A stretch of 64,000 nucleotides of DNA, taken from assembly GCA_016490735.1 (NCBI GenBank), contig JAEMWC010000075.1:263501-327500 (forward strand), read 5' to 3'. The DNA comes from Pachyseris speciosa. Lineage: Eukaryota > Cnidaria > Anthozoa > Scleractinia > Pachyseridae. The notes under the pieces are model-generated. The model was not told where the DNA came from and ran no database searches. It worked only from the letters and a program-made list of their open reading frames with translations. This document shows, piece after piece, positions 11,400 to 23,140 of the stretch (positions are counted from its first letter, which is position 1; each line of letters starts with the position of its first letter). The position numbers and the translations under genes are program-made.

Positions 11400-12060
11400 C
11401 TAGTCAATGTCGTCCCTCGACTTCAAGCACCTCCTGAGAACACAGTATACATAATAGACGAAATGGCTGTTTTACAGATGACGAACTCTTGTGGTGCAAC
11501 TACGTTTGGCGAACGCTGCAAACTATAACAGCATCTTTTCTTCACCTCTGTCCACCCGCAAGTGTAATTGCGTTCACGTCGTTTTCGACCAGTACTTTGA
11601 GATGTCAATCGAAGCTGGTGAGCGATCAAGGAGAGGCACATCAAGTGCGCTGGAAGTGCACATTGGTGGCCCTTCGACGCCAGTACCCAAGCAATGGACC
11701 AAGTACATTAACAACCCCAAGAATGAGGAGAGCCTGTGCAACTTCATATCAAAGTCTATGCGCAGTCTTGCAAAGGAAGGCTCCCGGAGAATACCAAACT
11801 GATCATCAGAGGGGTATTCTAGGATGGAAGGCGATGTGTGGCTATCACGAGAGATTCCCACGGTGATGTTGCAGATCTTACATCCAATCATAAGGAAGCG
11901 GATACCGGGATGTTGTTTCATGCTAAGTACGCTGCGAGCCCAGAAACACGAATCATCATCCAATCACCTGACACAGACGTTCTTGTTTTGATGTGCCTTG
12001 ATAGATTGACACTGCTCTGTAACTTACAAAGTAGGAGCTTTCAAAAGTTGTAACTTGCTC
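11400..12060 (+). pseudogene. Fragment of unrecognised protein with EADTGMLFHAKYAA motif
   Basis: Two plus-strand frames join logically: 11491-11802 (words VFDQYFEMSIEAGERSRRG and VPKQWTKYI) and 11838-12000 (EADTGMLFHAKYAA then SPDTDVLVL). One frameshift separates them near 11805-11830, and coding similarity stops near 12000. The pattern of conserved acids (EADT, DTDV) with alternating hydrophobic strands looks like a nuclease-type or PIN-like fold. That fold idea is inference only, and I cannot name the family. Confidence 0.5.
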
Positions 12061-12119
12061 CATGAAGTATTTGAAATAAGTTATGTGTGAGACTCATCGC
12101 GATGTAGCCCATAGTACAA

Positions 12120-14130
12120 AAGTATGAAGGTCTATCGTAAACCATACTCCTAAAGATTTTACTTTGTTTGTTTGCCATCTGAAATTTCTTTCTGGAAGAA
12201 GAATTTCTTTTTTTCCACTATTTGTTCCGATCCAAATTGCTTCCGTTTTCTTACTGTTGAGTTTGAGACCCGAGGCTTCCCCAAAATCGTCGAGTGTGTT
12301 AAGAGCAGCTGAGAGCGACGCCGGTGAACCATTTAATATTAAGGTTGTATCGTCTGCATATTGGCTTATTTTGATTTCCTCTTGGTCAACACGTATTCCT
12401 TTGATATTGCTGTTCCTTTTAAAATCCTTGGCTAAGACTTCAACTGAAACGACAAATAGATATGGAGACAAAGGGCACCCCTGCCTGACCCCTCTTTCAA
12501 TTTTAAAGAAGTTGCTTGTCCAGCCGTTGTTTAAAAAGCAGCTCTCTATGTTGCTGTAAAAGCATTTGACCCAGTTTACAACGCTTGGGCCGAAACCGAA
12601 GTTTTGAAGAGATTTTATGATAAAAGGCCATTCGATCGTGTCAAAAGCTTTCTCGAAATCAAGAAATAATAATAACCCTGGGATGTGTCTTTCTGTGGTA
12701 AAAAAAATAACATAGTCTATTAATCGAATGTTTTCACCTATAAACCTGCCTTTCATAAAGCCAGTTTGATCACAGCTGATGAGATCGGGAAGAACCTTTT
12801 TCAGCCTGTTGACCACAGCCTTTGCTGCAATATTGTAGTCGCAGTTGAGAAGAGTTAGGGGTCTCCAGTTTTTAATGAGATATGACCCAGCGTCTTTCTT
12901 AGGAATGAGTTTGATTACCCCTCTTCTTTGTGTGATGGAAAGCTGACTCGTTTCTTGCGCGTAATTAACAGCCTTAATCAACAACTTTGATATATTTGTC
13001 CAAAAGACTCTATACAATTCTGCAGGTAACCCATCGGATCCCGAGGTTTTTCCCAGTTCCATGGTTTTCAGGGCTGCAAGGTATTCTCTTTCTGTTAAAA
13101 GGCCTTCGCAATTGTTCCGTTCCTCGTCATTCAGGACAGTGTCGTTCTCATGTTTAAAGAAATCATATCTGTTGATTAAATTGTATACATTTCTGTTGGA
13201 TGTATATAGATTTACGAAAAAGGATTCACCTTCTGCTAATATTTCCTGATCCGATGTGATAAAGTTATTTTCGTCCACCTTAAGTTGGCTTATAGTACCT
13301 TGCTTATAGTGCCTCTTTTCTAGGTTAAGGAAATATTCCGTATTTTTTTCTCCTTCATTGTGCCATTTAATTTTAGCTCTCAATTTGGAACCTTTCGTAC
13401 GAAACTCAATAATTCTTTCTAGCTCACTCTTTAGATCATTCAGTTGTTCTACAAGTTCAGAATTTTCCGTTTAACTAGAGTCCCCGTTGTCCATTTTCAA
13501 TTCTAGTTTAGAAATTGCCTGCTCTAGTTCCGCCTCACGGTCCTTCGTTTTCGTAGTTTTGTTCGCTGCGTATTGAAGCGATTTTTTCCCGTATTTTAAG
13601 CTTAGTCATGTCCCGCAATAGAGCAGAGTTTACCCTGTCGTCGTTTTCATATTCGTCTTGAACTTCTTTAATCGTTGCCTTTATGAGATTAACATAAGCA
13701 GTTTCGGTTAAAAAAGAGGTATTTAATTTCCATAGGCCGGGTCCTCTGCTATTTGCATGGAGAGACAGATCTAATGTAATCATGGAATGGTCTGTTTTAT
13801 ATCCTGGCACTATATCGGTGTTAGTGACGTCACCAATAACGCTTTGGCTTACTAAAAAGAAATCAAGTCTACATTGAACCTTAGGTTGTCGTTGTCTCCA
13901 CGTGTACCTTTTGTCATCCGGATTGTAAATTCTCCAGACGTCAAGTAGATCTAGGTTCTCTGAAATTTCTTGAATAGTCTTCAAGCTATTTTGGTGAGTT
14001 TTGGCAAGGTCTCCTTTTTGTCATTTTCGATATTGAGAACGAGGTTGAAGTCTCCGCCAATTATTATGTCTTCACATTTGAAATTTAAAAGTTGATCGTA
14101 AAAGTTTTCCCTTTTCTCAAAACCTATGAA
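12120..14130 (-). mobile_element. L1/Tx1-like LINE fragment (endonuclease and reverse transcriptase)
   Basis: Minus strand. From 14110 down: an apurinic-type endonuclease part with IIIGGDFNLVLN, then (after a frameshift near 13985) RLDFFLVS and KTDHSMITLDL. A second break near 13480-13540 precedes the reverse transcriptase (13383-12120), with NWRPLTLLNCDYNI, FLDFEKAFDTIEW, GVRQGCPLSPYLF and the intact catalytic QYADDTT box. Sequence similarity ends abruptly near 12120 in the thumb (KSLGVWF). The copy therefore lacks its 5' end, the C-terminal region and the 3' UTR, and is dead. The motif style fits the L1/Tx1 group better than CR1. Confidence 0.85.
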
Positions 14131-14219
14131 AAACAATAAGGATAAACCTCAGATGATTTCTCATACAATTTCATACTTCTCAATAAACTACCTTGTGGCA
14201 AGACAAAGCGAAAAGGGTT

Positions 14220-14640
14220 CACTCACTATCTAGCCTTGTTTTCATGCCGAGAGGATAATTCTTTAAAAACGATTTAAACTTTATTTTAAGAAAGCAATTC
14301 TAGTTTTTACATAAGAATTTAGTGCAAATTTATCTTGTTTAACACAAAATTGTTCGTTCTTTCCTCGAGATGATAGGCAAATGTTTGTAAATCAAAATAA
14401 AACTAGTAATTAGTACTTTCAATTAAATTGTTTTGCACATTAAAGTCACATGACCAGTCACGTAACATGATTTCATGGTTTTATAGAGTAAGCGAACTTT
14501 CTGTTATGAAACTGACTTCACACAAGAAGTTTTGGTTTAAATTAACATAGTCAAAAGGCTAAGAAACCCCGTTTTATAAACCAGCCTCATTTTCATGCTG
14601 AACAGTGGTGTGTCCAAGAAAACACCCTCTTAACGCAAAA
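14220..14640 (-). repeat. Dispersed repeat R3, copy 3 (inverted)
   Basis: Reverse complement of the blocks in copies 1 and 2: TATAGAGTAAGCGAACTT, GTTATGAAACTGACTTCACA and the CATGCCGAGAGG word. It directly follows the truncated end of the LINE, so the LINE may have inserted beside or within it. Confidence 0.65.
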
Positions 14641-15640
14641 CCTATACCACAATTTGACTTTACAAACTACCTAGCATTAATTGGTCAAATATACAGTGTA
14701 TTGAGCGCTGTTATTAGTTCGTCGTCCTCTTGTTCGACCGCAAGGAGTTTTGGCGACAAGTACTGCTTCGGCTTTTTAGTTTCTGGTCGGAGAATTATTA
14801 TGGAATGGTAATGGATTTATATACCCCACATATTACATAGTTTCATGGCGGTTTACAATTCTTCTCTAGGGTGAGATCGGGGCGTCAGCCTGTAAAGGCG
14901 CATCTGGCAGCCGCTATCAGTCCATTTTTTATCTCACCCACCCACCCACCCAACCCACACACAATTTATTAGACCCGTCGGAGAAGGCCGAAGAAATAGA
15001 TTTTCTTTTATTTAACAGTTGACCAAAAAATACGACCATTCCCCAGACAGTTCGTCAAAATTAGCTATCTCCAACGTCTTCTCAGCCCAGTCCCCATGCA
15101 TACATTGCTACCTGTGTTCACACTTGAATCAAAGTGATATTAAAAATTCCAATTTCCCACCATATATTTCATTTTCACCCAGCAAATAAACGATTAGATT
15201 TTTATTTTTCTTTACTGGGACCGAGCAACTTCGAATGGCTTTCCTTGAACCAATTTTGTGTGCGAAAAATTTAACAGCAGCAGGGAAAACGGGGTGTTTT
15301 ACGATCCAGATGAACTATTCGATACCAAACGTTTGGAAAACGAAACAAACAAACATTCTTGAGTTCAAACTGCTTTCAGATGAAAGGGTAAAGGAATTCA
15401 AAGAGGATCAAAAACAAAACATTGGGAGAAAACAAAGTGCGATGGGCGTTTGTTCGATATTCTTGGCGAAGGTGGAGAAATTAGACAAGTAACAAACATA
15501 TCTCGAAGTAAACTAGAAAAATAGCTGAGCAATGTTGACACAAAAAATTTCCACAGAAAAGCCAAAACAAATACAAACCTGGAAATTAAGAGCGGCAGTC
15601 AACAGGAACTGATCGCGGTTCAAATACCGCAAAACAAATT
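14641..15640. other. Unassigned DNA with CCCACC run
   Basis: No gene supported. A CACCCACC run at 14936-14960 resembles the one near 485-500. From 15446 to 15560 lies the first half of a diverged direct duplication, with its partner at 15723-15830. Confidence 0.35.
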
Positions 15641-15830
15641 ACAAGAAGCGTAAGCTTTACCCTGCGAGCAGAGGCCCTTCGATCTTCCTAGATAAGTCGG
15701 GCCTCTGCTCGCAGGGTACGTAAGTTTATGTTCCTTCGACGATTCTTGGAGATGGTGGAGAAAAGGCAAGTAACAAACATATCTCGTAGAAAGTTAGAAA
15801 AATTGCTGAGAGGTTTTGACATAAAATGTC
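15446..15830 (+). repeat. Direct duplication flanking a hairpin
   Basis: The block with AAGTAACAAACATATCTCG and TTAGAAAAATTGCTGAG occurs at 15446-15560 and again, diverged, at 15723-15830. A 59-base hairpin lies between the copies at 15659-15717. Confidence 0.55.
15659..15717. mobile_element. Very short hairpin element (CCCTGCGAGCAGAGG ends)
   Basis: The arms TACCCTGCGAGCAGAGGCCC and its reverse complement enclose about 19 bases. A related hairpin with CCCTGCTAGCAGAGG lies at 62926-62976, so this is a family of tiny foldback elements. Confidence 0.65.
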
Positions 15831-16751
15831 TGTACAAAAGACAAATATATATGACGACGAACCCTATAGTTCAGTCAGTTAGCAATCACTCGGAACACAG
15901 AGCTGCACAATAGCGCCATCTCACACAGAATAGTTGCTTGGCTAAGCAGACAAACCCTGAACTGCCTTGATAGCTTTAACGTTACTTCCCATGGCCACCG
16001 AGGACTTTCTTCAATTCTCAGCGACAAAATACCATCCAGTTATCAGGCCCGGGGGGTGGGTAGTGAGATACCAATTATCCTGAAGCATTTAATTCATGGC
16101 TGTATACCATATACCTAAAATTCAGGAAGAACCAGATACCTTATACCCGAATTATAACATAGAAATACCATATACCTGAATTAAAATGGCCCTGGATACC
16201 GTATACCCAAAACCACTGGCCGGGCCTGAGTTATAACGAAGACAGCGCTTACGAAACCACACATGGCTTATCCTTCAAAGCGCCGTCCACGATAAACTTC
16301 TCAAAGCCAACCAACACATTTTGCTTATTTTTTAAACATCCAAACGATCGTTCATTATTTTTTCAAATAAGACATGAAGTGCTCTGGTTTTTTACATTTG
16401 CTTGACAGCTTTTTGACGCTGAGCCTTCTGCCAGATTTTGAGACATGCACATGCATTTGATCGGCTTTTTTTCTGCCCTCGAGTGTTGTCTCGTTTGTTA
16501 ACCTGCCTTGAGCCTGCGATCGAATAAAAAACCAGTACCTGGTCATCGTTCAACTTCCAAAAATAAAAAAAACCAGCAGACCTCTTTGAGCTTTTAACTT
16601 GAGCCCGCGATATGGTCACGTGATACTGGTAAGCAGATACCTTGATTTGACAGGTGACAATTGACCATAACGTGGTTGTCCAGTATCAAAGATGTACGCT
16701 GTAAACTAGCTGGTCAGCTGGAGTATTATTATTATTATTATTATTATGATA
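15831..16751. other. Unassigned DNA with ATACC-rich segment
   Basis: From 16070 to 16215 the words ATACCATATACC and GATACCNTATACCC recur several times between two CCGGGCC-type words, like a degenerate tandem element. Otherwise nothing is recognisable. A short (TTA)n lies at 16725-16746. Confidence 0.4.
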
Positions 16752-16938
16752 TTTAACAATTATTCACTAAATTGGAGGTGAATAAGAGTACTTTGCTAAA
16801 CACCTCCGAGTTAACCAATCAGAGCACGCGAAAAGCACTATTCGCTTGTGTGGTATATACTAAAACAATTATATTATTCACCAGTGTCGGCGAAAGAGGT
16901 GGAAATTTACCTCCACGTTGGTGAATAATTGTCAATTA
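16752..16938. mobile_element. Small foldback element with AATTATTCAC ends
   Basis: The left AACAATTATTCAC and the right GTGAATAATTGT form the ends of a 187-base unit. Inner words GGAGGTGAATA and TTTACCTCCAC also pair. Non-coding. A GC-rich hairpin (GGCGGCCCTCCGGGCCGCC) lies 110 bases downstream at 17050-17068. Confidence 0.5.
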
Positions 16939-18031
16939 TTAGGCAAAGTCGTCGCCGTGGGGTGACGCCCACGAGTAATACCGCTAGCCATGATTACTAT
17001 GCATGAGGAAGGCAGTTTACGGGTTTCTATAAGTATGGTGCACCGCTTGGCGGCCCTCCGGGCCGCCGAAGCTCCGCTATACAGATCCCATTAGTTAATT
17101 GTCGACCATGTTTGTACGTGTTTTAGTTCTTCCTTTTTGTGGTCTCTTGAATTTGAACACCTGCGTTTGTCATATACTCCCTCATGTGGGCTATATGGGT
17201 GTGTGCAGCCCAAAGGGTATGGTTTTTAAGTTTAAAATGAAATAAGGTCAGAAATAGGGATAGTTTGTGCACTCTAGTCTTCAACTGAGTATGTATTTTT
17301 CTTATAAGAAGCTACTTCTACATCATTATGTGATAAGTATATACCAACAAAAGCCCTTCTCAAATTATGTTTACGCCAACCGTGTACGTAAAATAGGCCT
17401 GAAATAGAGTATTGAATTTTTGGTCAGGTCTGAAAATCGTAGATTTTGGTCTAAAATAGGGTAAGGGTTTCAGGAAGTGGGCCGCACACCCCCACCCAAT
17501 TCTTCTGGGAGTACCCCCGGGGGGGGGGGGAGGGGGTTTATATAAGTAGCGTTAAAACAGTTGTAAATCGATTACCATTCAACGATGGCCTCCTTAGTTG
17601 GATTACTATTTCAGTGGTATTGTTATTGGTAATTCCAGTGTCTGATCTAGGATTTCACTTTAGGGGGACATTCTGTCCCAGTCAACAATTTTCTAGGGCA
17701 CATTTCAGTTTTTTGGGGGACACACTGTTTTTTGCTTAGACATGTGAGAAATAAAAAGGTCAAGTCAGCAGAAATGAGTTATGAGTAGTACATGTATGTT
17801 ATAAAGACAAAAATAAAATAAACAGGGGATTAAACACAACTTTATGCATTAACATCTGGTGAATAAAATCCATGTTGTAAGTAAGTAGTAATTAAGTTAA
17901 CACTTTATTTATAGAGGGTAACACTAAATAGCTTAAAGGTAATAAACTTGTGGCCCTCAAACTGATTAGAGAAACATTACAGCATACAAATATCTAAAAA
18001 CAATACTATACTAATCTAAAAATTCTATTAA

Positions 18032-19045
18032 CCCATTGGCACCCGTGCCGGGCAAAACCGGCCGTAAAAAACTCCCATGCTTCAAAACATTGCAACTTTC
18101 TCAATCGCACGAATATTGCCTTAACTGTTAGTTGTGAGCACGAAATGGAATGCCCTTTAAATTTGGATATCCAATAAATGCAAGAAACGTAGCGATTTTT
18201 ACCAAATATGGCCTTTTGAGTTTGGACAAGAACGAAACTGACCGTTTTTAACGTCAAAGAGAAACGATAAAAATGCCCCTTTTTGCCTTCATGTTTTTTA
18301 AGGAAATCATCGCCTAAAAACCAAACTTCAACCATCATAACGAAATTCAGTCCTTTTTCTAGCTTAGAAATAACTTTTTTTGTTCATATTGTTCTCCCGA
18401 GCGTAGATACAGCCTTTTGTTCCAGTGCATTCGGGCCTTTCCACCATTTTTAACATCTAGACAACATTGCATGCTGGGAAATGACGAGAATTTTTGACAG
18501 CACCCGTTCCTTCTCCCAATTCTTTCACATATAAACTAAGTCTACAGCCACTCCGACCTACTGCCAAAAATTCCTGCTTGTGGTCATCTTCAGTACTCAG
18601 AAATTCCAAAATATGTGGCGGTAGGTCGAGAAATTCATCAATAGCCGAGTCCCAAAGGTACTAAGTGTTCGACCGGCCAAATTCCTAGTTCGTCGAGTAA
18701 CAAGCCAAATTCAACAACAAAAGACATCACCTTGCTCCATTCTTTGAGAAAGTGGACTCTTAGCTACCGTCACGCTCAATGATGCTCATCAGGCAGCCGC
18801 TAAAGATGAAAAATGGCTGTAAATTTAGCAGAAATCGCAAGCAAACCGAACTTGGGCCACGGTTGTTGCTTCACGGATAAAAAATAGCTTCGTCAAAATG
18901 ACGTTTTCAGAAACCTTGAGCCTCCAGTGGCTTAGGACAGCACCACTTTTCCCTGGTAGTTCAAACAAAGAGTCACGAATTGCTATTCATCGTTTATAGG
19001 TGGAAAATCACTCCGAAAATGTAAAAACAGCCGGTAGTCAATGGG
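18032..19045. mobile_element. piggyBac-type non-autonomous element
   Basis: TTAA target duplications lie at 18028-18031 and 19046-19049. The element begins CCCATTG and ends CAATGGG, the piggyBac layout. Length is 1,014 bases. The 110-codon minus-strand frame inside has no transposase motif. Inserted in the non-coding 3' part of the hAT element. Confidence 0.8.
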
Positions 19046-19277
19046 TTAAATATTATATTAAATTAATATCAAGCTAAATACTAAAATGATTTAAACTGAG
19101 CTGTTCTTTGAAATGACATTAAATAAACTCTTCTTAAATGCAGGAAGAGAATCTCTACTTCTTAATTCCCACATTCTCTTGCAGTTTCATTATCAACATT
19201 TCTTAATGATAGAGTTCACACACATGTATAATTTTTTAATATGCTTTAAAAAACAGAAACAAGACTAATCTATAGGA

Positions 19278-21794
19278 TCAAGTGGTTTTCTTGAAAATTC
19301 TCCTTTCTTTTTTTCCTCTCCATAAAAGGACAGCTTTGTTTAAGTCATAACTCTCAAATGAAGGTCCCTCAACACTAATTGTCATAAGATTATCTAGTGT
19401 TTCTGCCTCCATCCTATTTCTGTGGGCAGTTTTAGTCAAATTCTGAGCACTAAATCCACGCTCTACATCAGTTGTTTGCAGTGGAAGAATGAGAGCCAGC
19501 TGAGCTAACTTCAGCAAATTTGGAAAAGTGTCGGCATGAAACTTGACAATGCAACTCCAGAGTGTAGACAACTTCTCAGTTGGGTAGTGTTGCTCCTTAA
19601 AGGGGCAGTGTCACGCTATTGTACCATCACTTTAAAAAGCTTAAAACTGCCAATGCATCAGTGGAAACCTTAAAATAATGGTCTAGTTTTGTTGCCAAAG
19701 ACTGTAGTACTGCATTGACACCATAAACATCTGTATTCCATGTAAGATGACGAGGATGGAAATGGATTGAATTTTGAAAAAACTTGCCAGTTTTTTCAAA
19801 ATTTCAAGCTATGCATTGAAAAATAACCAAAAAAATTATTATGGTTATCTCTTCTTGCTAAAATTTCATTGGAATTCATCTTGTTGATTCTGCAGAAGCA
19901 TTTTTTGCACGATAACAGATAAAAGGCAGTAATTTTGGCAGAAATGAACCAAAAACAGCAAAAATCCCGGTGACAGTGCTCCTTTAACTACTTCCTTCAG
20001 CAAAGACCATTCCACCTTGGCCTGTGTAGGGTTAACAACAGCAGGAAATATTACTCCCCTCTCATTTGACCTTTCTTGTCCAAAGTGATTCAAGAGTTTC
20101 AATAATTGAACATTTCCATAGTTTGAAAGTTCCTCAGATGTCATGAAAGATACCCCTCTAAGACTCAAGATTGAAAACGCATCAACAAGATCTTGTGATT
20201 CTTGAGGAAATCTGGCTGTTATCTGTTCAGTTAGATTATCAATAAAAGCATCTCTGATCTTGATTGCCTGAGCTTTGGCAGCTTCAGAAACTGATATTTT
20301 GTGCTCACCCAAATACCAGTCACCAGACTCATCCTGTTTCAAGGTTTCAGTGAGCTTCTTTGTGTAGAAGCCATTGCCTTTTTTCACTTCGCCAATTTCC
20401 TTAAGAGTGGTGGAAATACATGTTCCAATGATGGAAACATCAAGATCCTCCTTCTGAAATATTTGGTTGAGTTGAGTTAGCCAAGGAATAACATCCATTA
20501 GGTAGTACATTGTTGCCACATTCTGAACTTGAGTTAGCTTCTTGAGAAAACCTACTGCCTTGGCATCATTCCTGTGGTTGGCAAAGTAAGTGACTAGGGC
20601 ATCCCATGACCTGAACACAGTTTCTAGCGCACTATAGAAAACAAACCACCTGACTGCATGCATTTCCTTCACCTTCAACTTTGGGCTCTGTAGAACCTCT
20701 TGAATGGCCTTTAACCCAGCAGTTCATTTCGAGGATTTGGAGAAGTAATAATACAAATCTGTTAACAGTTGCCTGTACTTCTCCATTGTTGCAACATTAC
20801 TGGCTGCTTGACTACTGCACAATACTAAGCGATGTGCCATGCAATGGATATTAATCATAAATGGGTTTTCCTTTTTCAGAAGTGTGCTAACATCTCCAAC
20901 CCTTCCTGTCATGATTGATGTCCAATCACTTCCAAAACTCCTTACTTTATGAAGAGATACACCACGGGCTGCAAGGACATTCTTTATTTTCTGAGCCACA
21001 TTGGAAGCAGTGCACAGTTCCTCTTCAATAGTTATGTTAGTGAGGAAGTGAGTCTCTGGAATAATACAATCAGATATCAACTTTGCATAAATCACCAGTT
21101 TTTTGGAAACTGCAATGTCAGTACTTTCGTCCGCCATGACACTTACAAAGGAAGATTTCTGCAGCTTTTCAGTGATTTCACTTTGAATGTTCTCAGCAAT
21201 TACTGACTCGAATTCTTTAGCACTTTGAACTGAATCGTATGAAGCATTCTTTCCTACAGTGAGGTTTTCAAGGTCTTTGCACCCTTGCAACTTAAGGAAA
21301 TTCAACAAAGATCTGTATCTCTCGGTAGCGATATATTCCTTACCGAGCCAATACACAGCTCTCAATGCACTAACCACCGCTTCCTCCTGGAGAGCAACGG
21401 AATTTACAACAGCTCTTTCAAAATTGCTGGCCATATGAACTTCCTCGAGAGCGTTTTGATGATCCTGACTTTCTACGTGGCGAGTCAGTGTCGAAGTTCT
21501 GAAATTAGTGCAGCCAGAAGTGAAGGGATTTGCTTTGCTAGACTCAATGCAAATCGAACACAACATACCCTTTGTGTTGTCGTATCGCATCCACTTGTAT
21601 CTATCCAACCAGATAGACTGAAAGTTTCTCCTTGCTGCTTTGGCTTTCGGTTCGACAAAAGGTTCACGTTCTTCAGTATCACTCAATTTATCTTCGTCAA
21701 CGTTGTCGGATCTGCAGGTTTCCGTTTGCGGTCTGTGTTCTTCTCTTTTGTTTTCTCGACCAAAGAATGATAATATTCTTTTCTGCTTTGACAT
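19278..21794 (-). pseudogene. hAT transposase with TTF-type zinc finger, disrupted
   Basis: Read on the minus strand from MSKQKRILSFFG (21794). Order: a basic and acidic N-terminus, a TTF-type zinc finger (CSIC...RHVESQDH), a DUF4371-like core with MADESTD and SDWTSIMTG (first two acids of the hAT triad), and a long helical middle. The C-terminal dimerisation region has TTDVERGFSAQN (third acid). Two lesions: one in-frame TGA at 20724-20726, and a 383-bp MITE at 19601-19983. Excluding the MITE and one TTAA leaves the same reading frame on both sides. The ZNF862/KIAA1586-like families of animals descend from such transposases, but the terminal repeats here show it is a transposon gene, not a domesticated one. 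Confidence 0.85.
19601..19983. mobile_element. TTAA-site MITE inside the hAT transposase
   Basis: TTAA at 19597-19600 and 19984-19987. The ends are AGGGGCAGTGTCAC and its near inverted copy. The flanking transposase frame is continuous across the insertion, which fixes the borders. A relative is at 25649-26005. Non-coding, 383 bases. Confidence 0.85.
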
Positions 21795-22178
21795 GACAAT
21801 AATAAAGCAGAACGACAAAAAAAACAACCGAACTAACACGTTGCGTTTCATCGATCAAGCGTGAAAAGTAAGGGGTTCGCAATGGGCACTTGCATTTTAA
21901 TAAATTGACCCCCCTATATGGATAATTATACTTGTTCCCAGGAATCTCAACTCAGTCTCTGGCAGCCATTTTTCGTAAAACGCACATTGTTTTATATTGC
22001 CAATTCGATGAAACTTAAAATCACAAAGTGTTTTCCAAAAACGTAGGAAGGGAAGGGAAATTGCAAGTCAGTAGCTGCAGATGTTTGCTGAGCCAAAATG
22101 GTCCACAAGACAAATATTTGGGAGCCATCTTCTATCGAACTGCCGCAATGGCGCGCTCTAGATCAGACACTGTAATTC

Positions 22179-22312
22179 TTTATGTTAGAAGAACGCAACC
22201 AGCTAACATCGACCATAAACACGATCTTACACCGAAGTCTGAAGTCTGAGGTCCATTCTCGGCATTCGTAGTTTTTTATTCAGTCTTTGATTCCTTTATT
22301 TCCTTCAACGAA
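22179..22312 (+). other. Putative 5' region of the EEP-family gene
   Basis: These 134 bases between the hAT element and the start codon have no clear TATA box. The duplicated hAT target lies right at 22173-22178, so the transposon inserted about 140 bases upstream of the coding start. Confidence 0.3.
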
Positions 22313-23140
22313 ATGGCCGCCAAATACGATAGTGGAGTTGGCGAAATTGCTGCTGGCATGGCAGGGTTGAGTCTCGGCGTAAACGTGCTCAGCTGGAATA
22401 TTAACGGGAAAACTCACAGCGGAATGGCAGATGTCCGACATAGGACGATACCAAGTGTGATTAAAAGGATTCACCCAGACGTCATGCTTCTGCAAGAGAC
22501 CAAAAAGTCCATCATGCAATGGGTCAAACACATAGGCAACGGTACGTACAAATGTGAGAAAGCTGGAGATGAGGAAGAATCCCAGGTACTCTATGACGAG
22601 AAAACATTTGAGAAAGTATCTACATCCAATGTGAACCAACTTGTAGATAACATTCTGGTAGAGATGTTCCCTGCAGAGCAAACACGAAGACTGAGAAGTA
22701 ATGAAGTGCCTGAAAGACAAGTCGTAAAGAACCGTACTTGTGTCGTTCACCTACGGCACAAAAGCACAAACCGAGAATTCGTTTTCGTATCTTACCATAA
22801 CATCCGAAAGGGTGGGGGTAAAGGGGTTGTCAAAGACTGGGTCTCTCGATTTTGCCAACTCATAGCAAAAATACACAAGTTGAGCAAATGCAATGTCATA
22901 GCTGGGGTGGACTTCAACTGTGGTGGTTTCAATCATGCCGAGCTTGTCACAGTTCCAGATTATGATGCAACCCAGAGGAGGAGTTGCAAACAAAAAGTCG
23001 ACTTCTTCATATTGAACACTGAGTTTAAAATGGATCATAGTGTGAGAGCTTTCGACCTTTTGACGTTTGTGGGATACGATATGAAGAAAGACGCGGATGA
23101 AGCTCTTGATCATGACCCCTTAATTTTCCATATAAGTTAA
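22313..23140 (+). CDS. Endonuclease/exonuclease/phosphatase (EEP) superfamily protein
   Basis: A 275-residue uninterrupted frame. The EEP fold motifs appear in order: LSWNINGK (about residues 26-33, metal-binding Asn), MLLQETKK (about 58-65, catalytic Glu), VSYHNIRK (about 157-164), IAGVDFNC (about 195-202, Asp and Asn), KVDFFIL (about 228-234) and a terminal DHDPLIF (the Asp-His pair near the C-terminus). This is the full set expected for a DNase I/AP-endonuclease-like hydrolase. Related single-domain proteins cleave phosphodiester or phosphate ester bonds; the substrate here is unknown. There is no reverse transcriptase next to it and no endonuclease-LINE context, so it looks like a stand-alone intronless gene, possibly one of a repeated family. 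The start was chosen as the first ATG of the frame. Confidence 0.8.
   Translation: MAAKYDSGVGEIAAGMAGLSLGVNVLSWNINGKTHSGMADVRHRTIPSVIKRIHPDVMLLQETKKSIMQWVKHIGNGTYKCEKAGDEEESQVLYDEKTFEKVSTSNVNQLVDNILVEMFPAEQTRRLRSNEVPERQVVKNRTCVVHLRHKSTNREFVFVSYHNIRKGGGKGVVKDWVSRFCQLIAKIHKLSKCNVIAGVDFNCGGFNHAELVTVPDYDATQRRSCKQKVDFFILNTEFKMDHSVRAFDLLTFVGYDMKKDADEALDHDPLIFHIS

Larger units (their letters stand above)
17636..22172 (-). mobile_element. hAT DNA transposon, full length but inactive
   Basis: Perfect 15-bp terminal inverted repeats CAGTGTCTGATCTAG lie at 17636 and, inverted, ending at 22172. TAATTC abuts both ends (17630-17635 and 22173-22178), a 6-bp target-site duplication where hAT elements usually make 8 bp. 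Inside is one minus-strand transposase gene with TTF-type zinc finger and hAT dimerisation regions. Two other elements are nested in it: one at 18032-19045 (non-coding left part) and one at 19601-19983 (within the coding sequence). The 4.5-kb unit is complete at both ends, so it moved as a whole before decay. Confidence 0.85.

Noticed and set aside
18006..18338. 110-codon minus-strand gene
   Set aside because: Lies across the border of the piggyBac-type non-autonomous element and has no known motif.
22280..22750. 156-codon minus-strand frame (with 22751-23113)
   Set aside because: Antisense shadow of the EEP gene; no motif.
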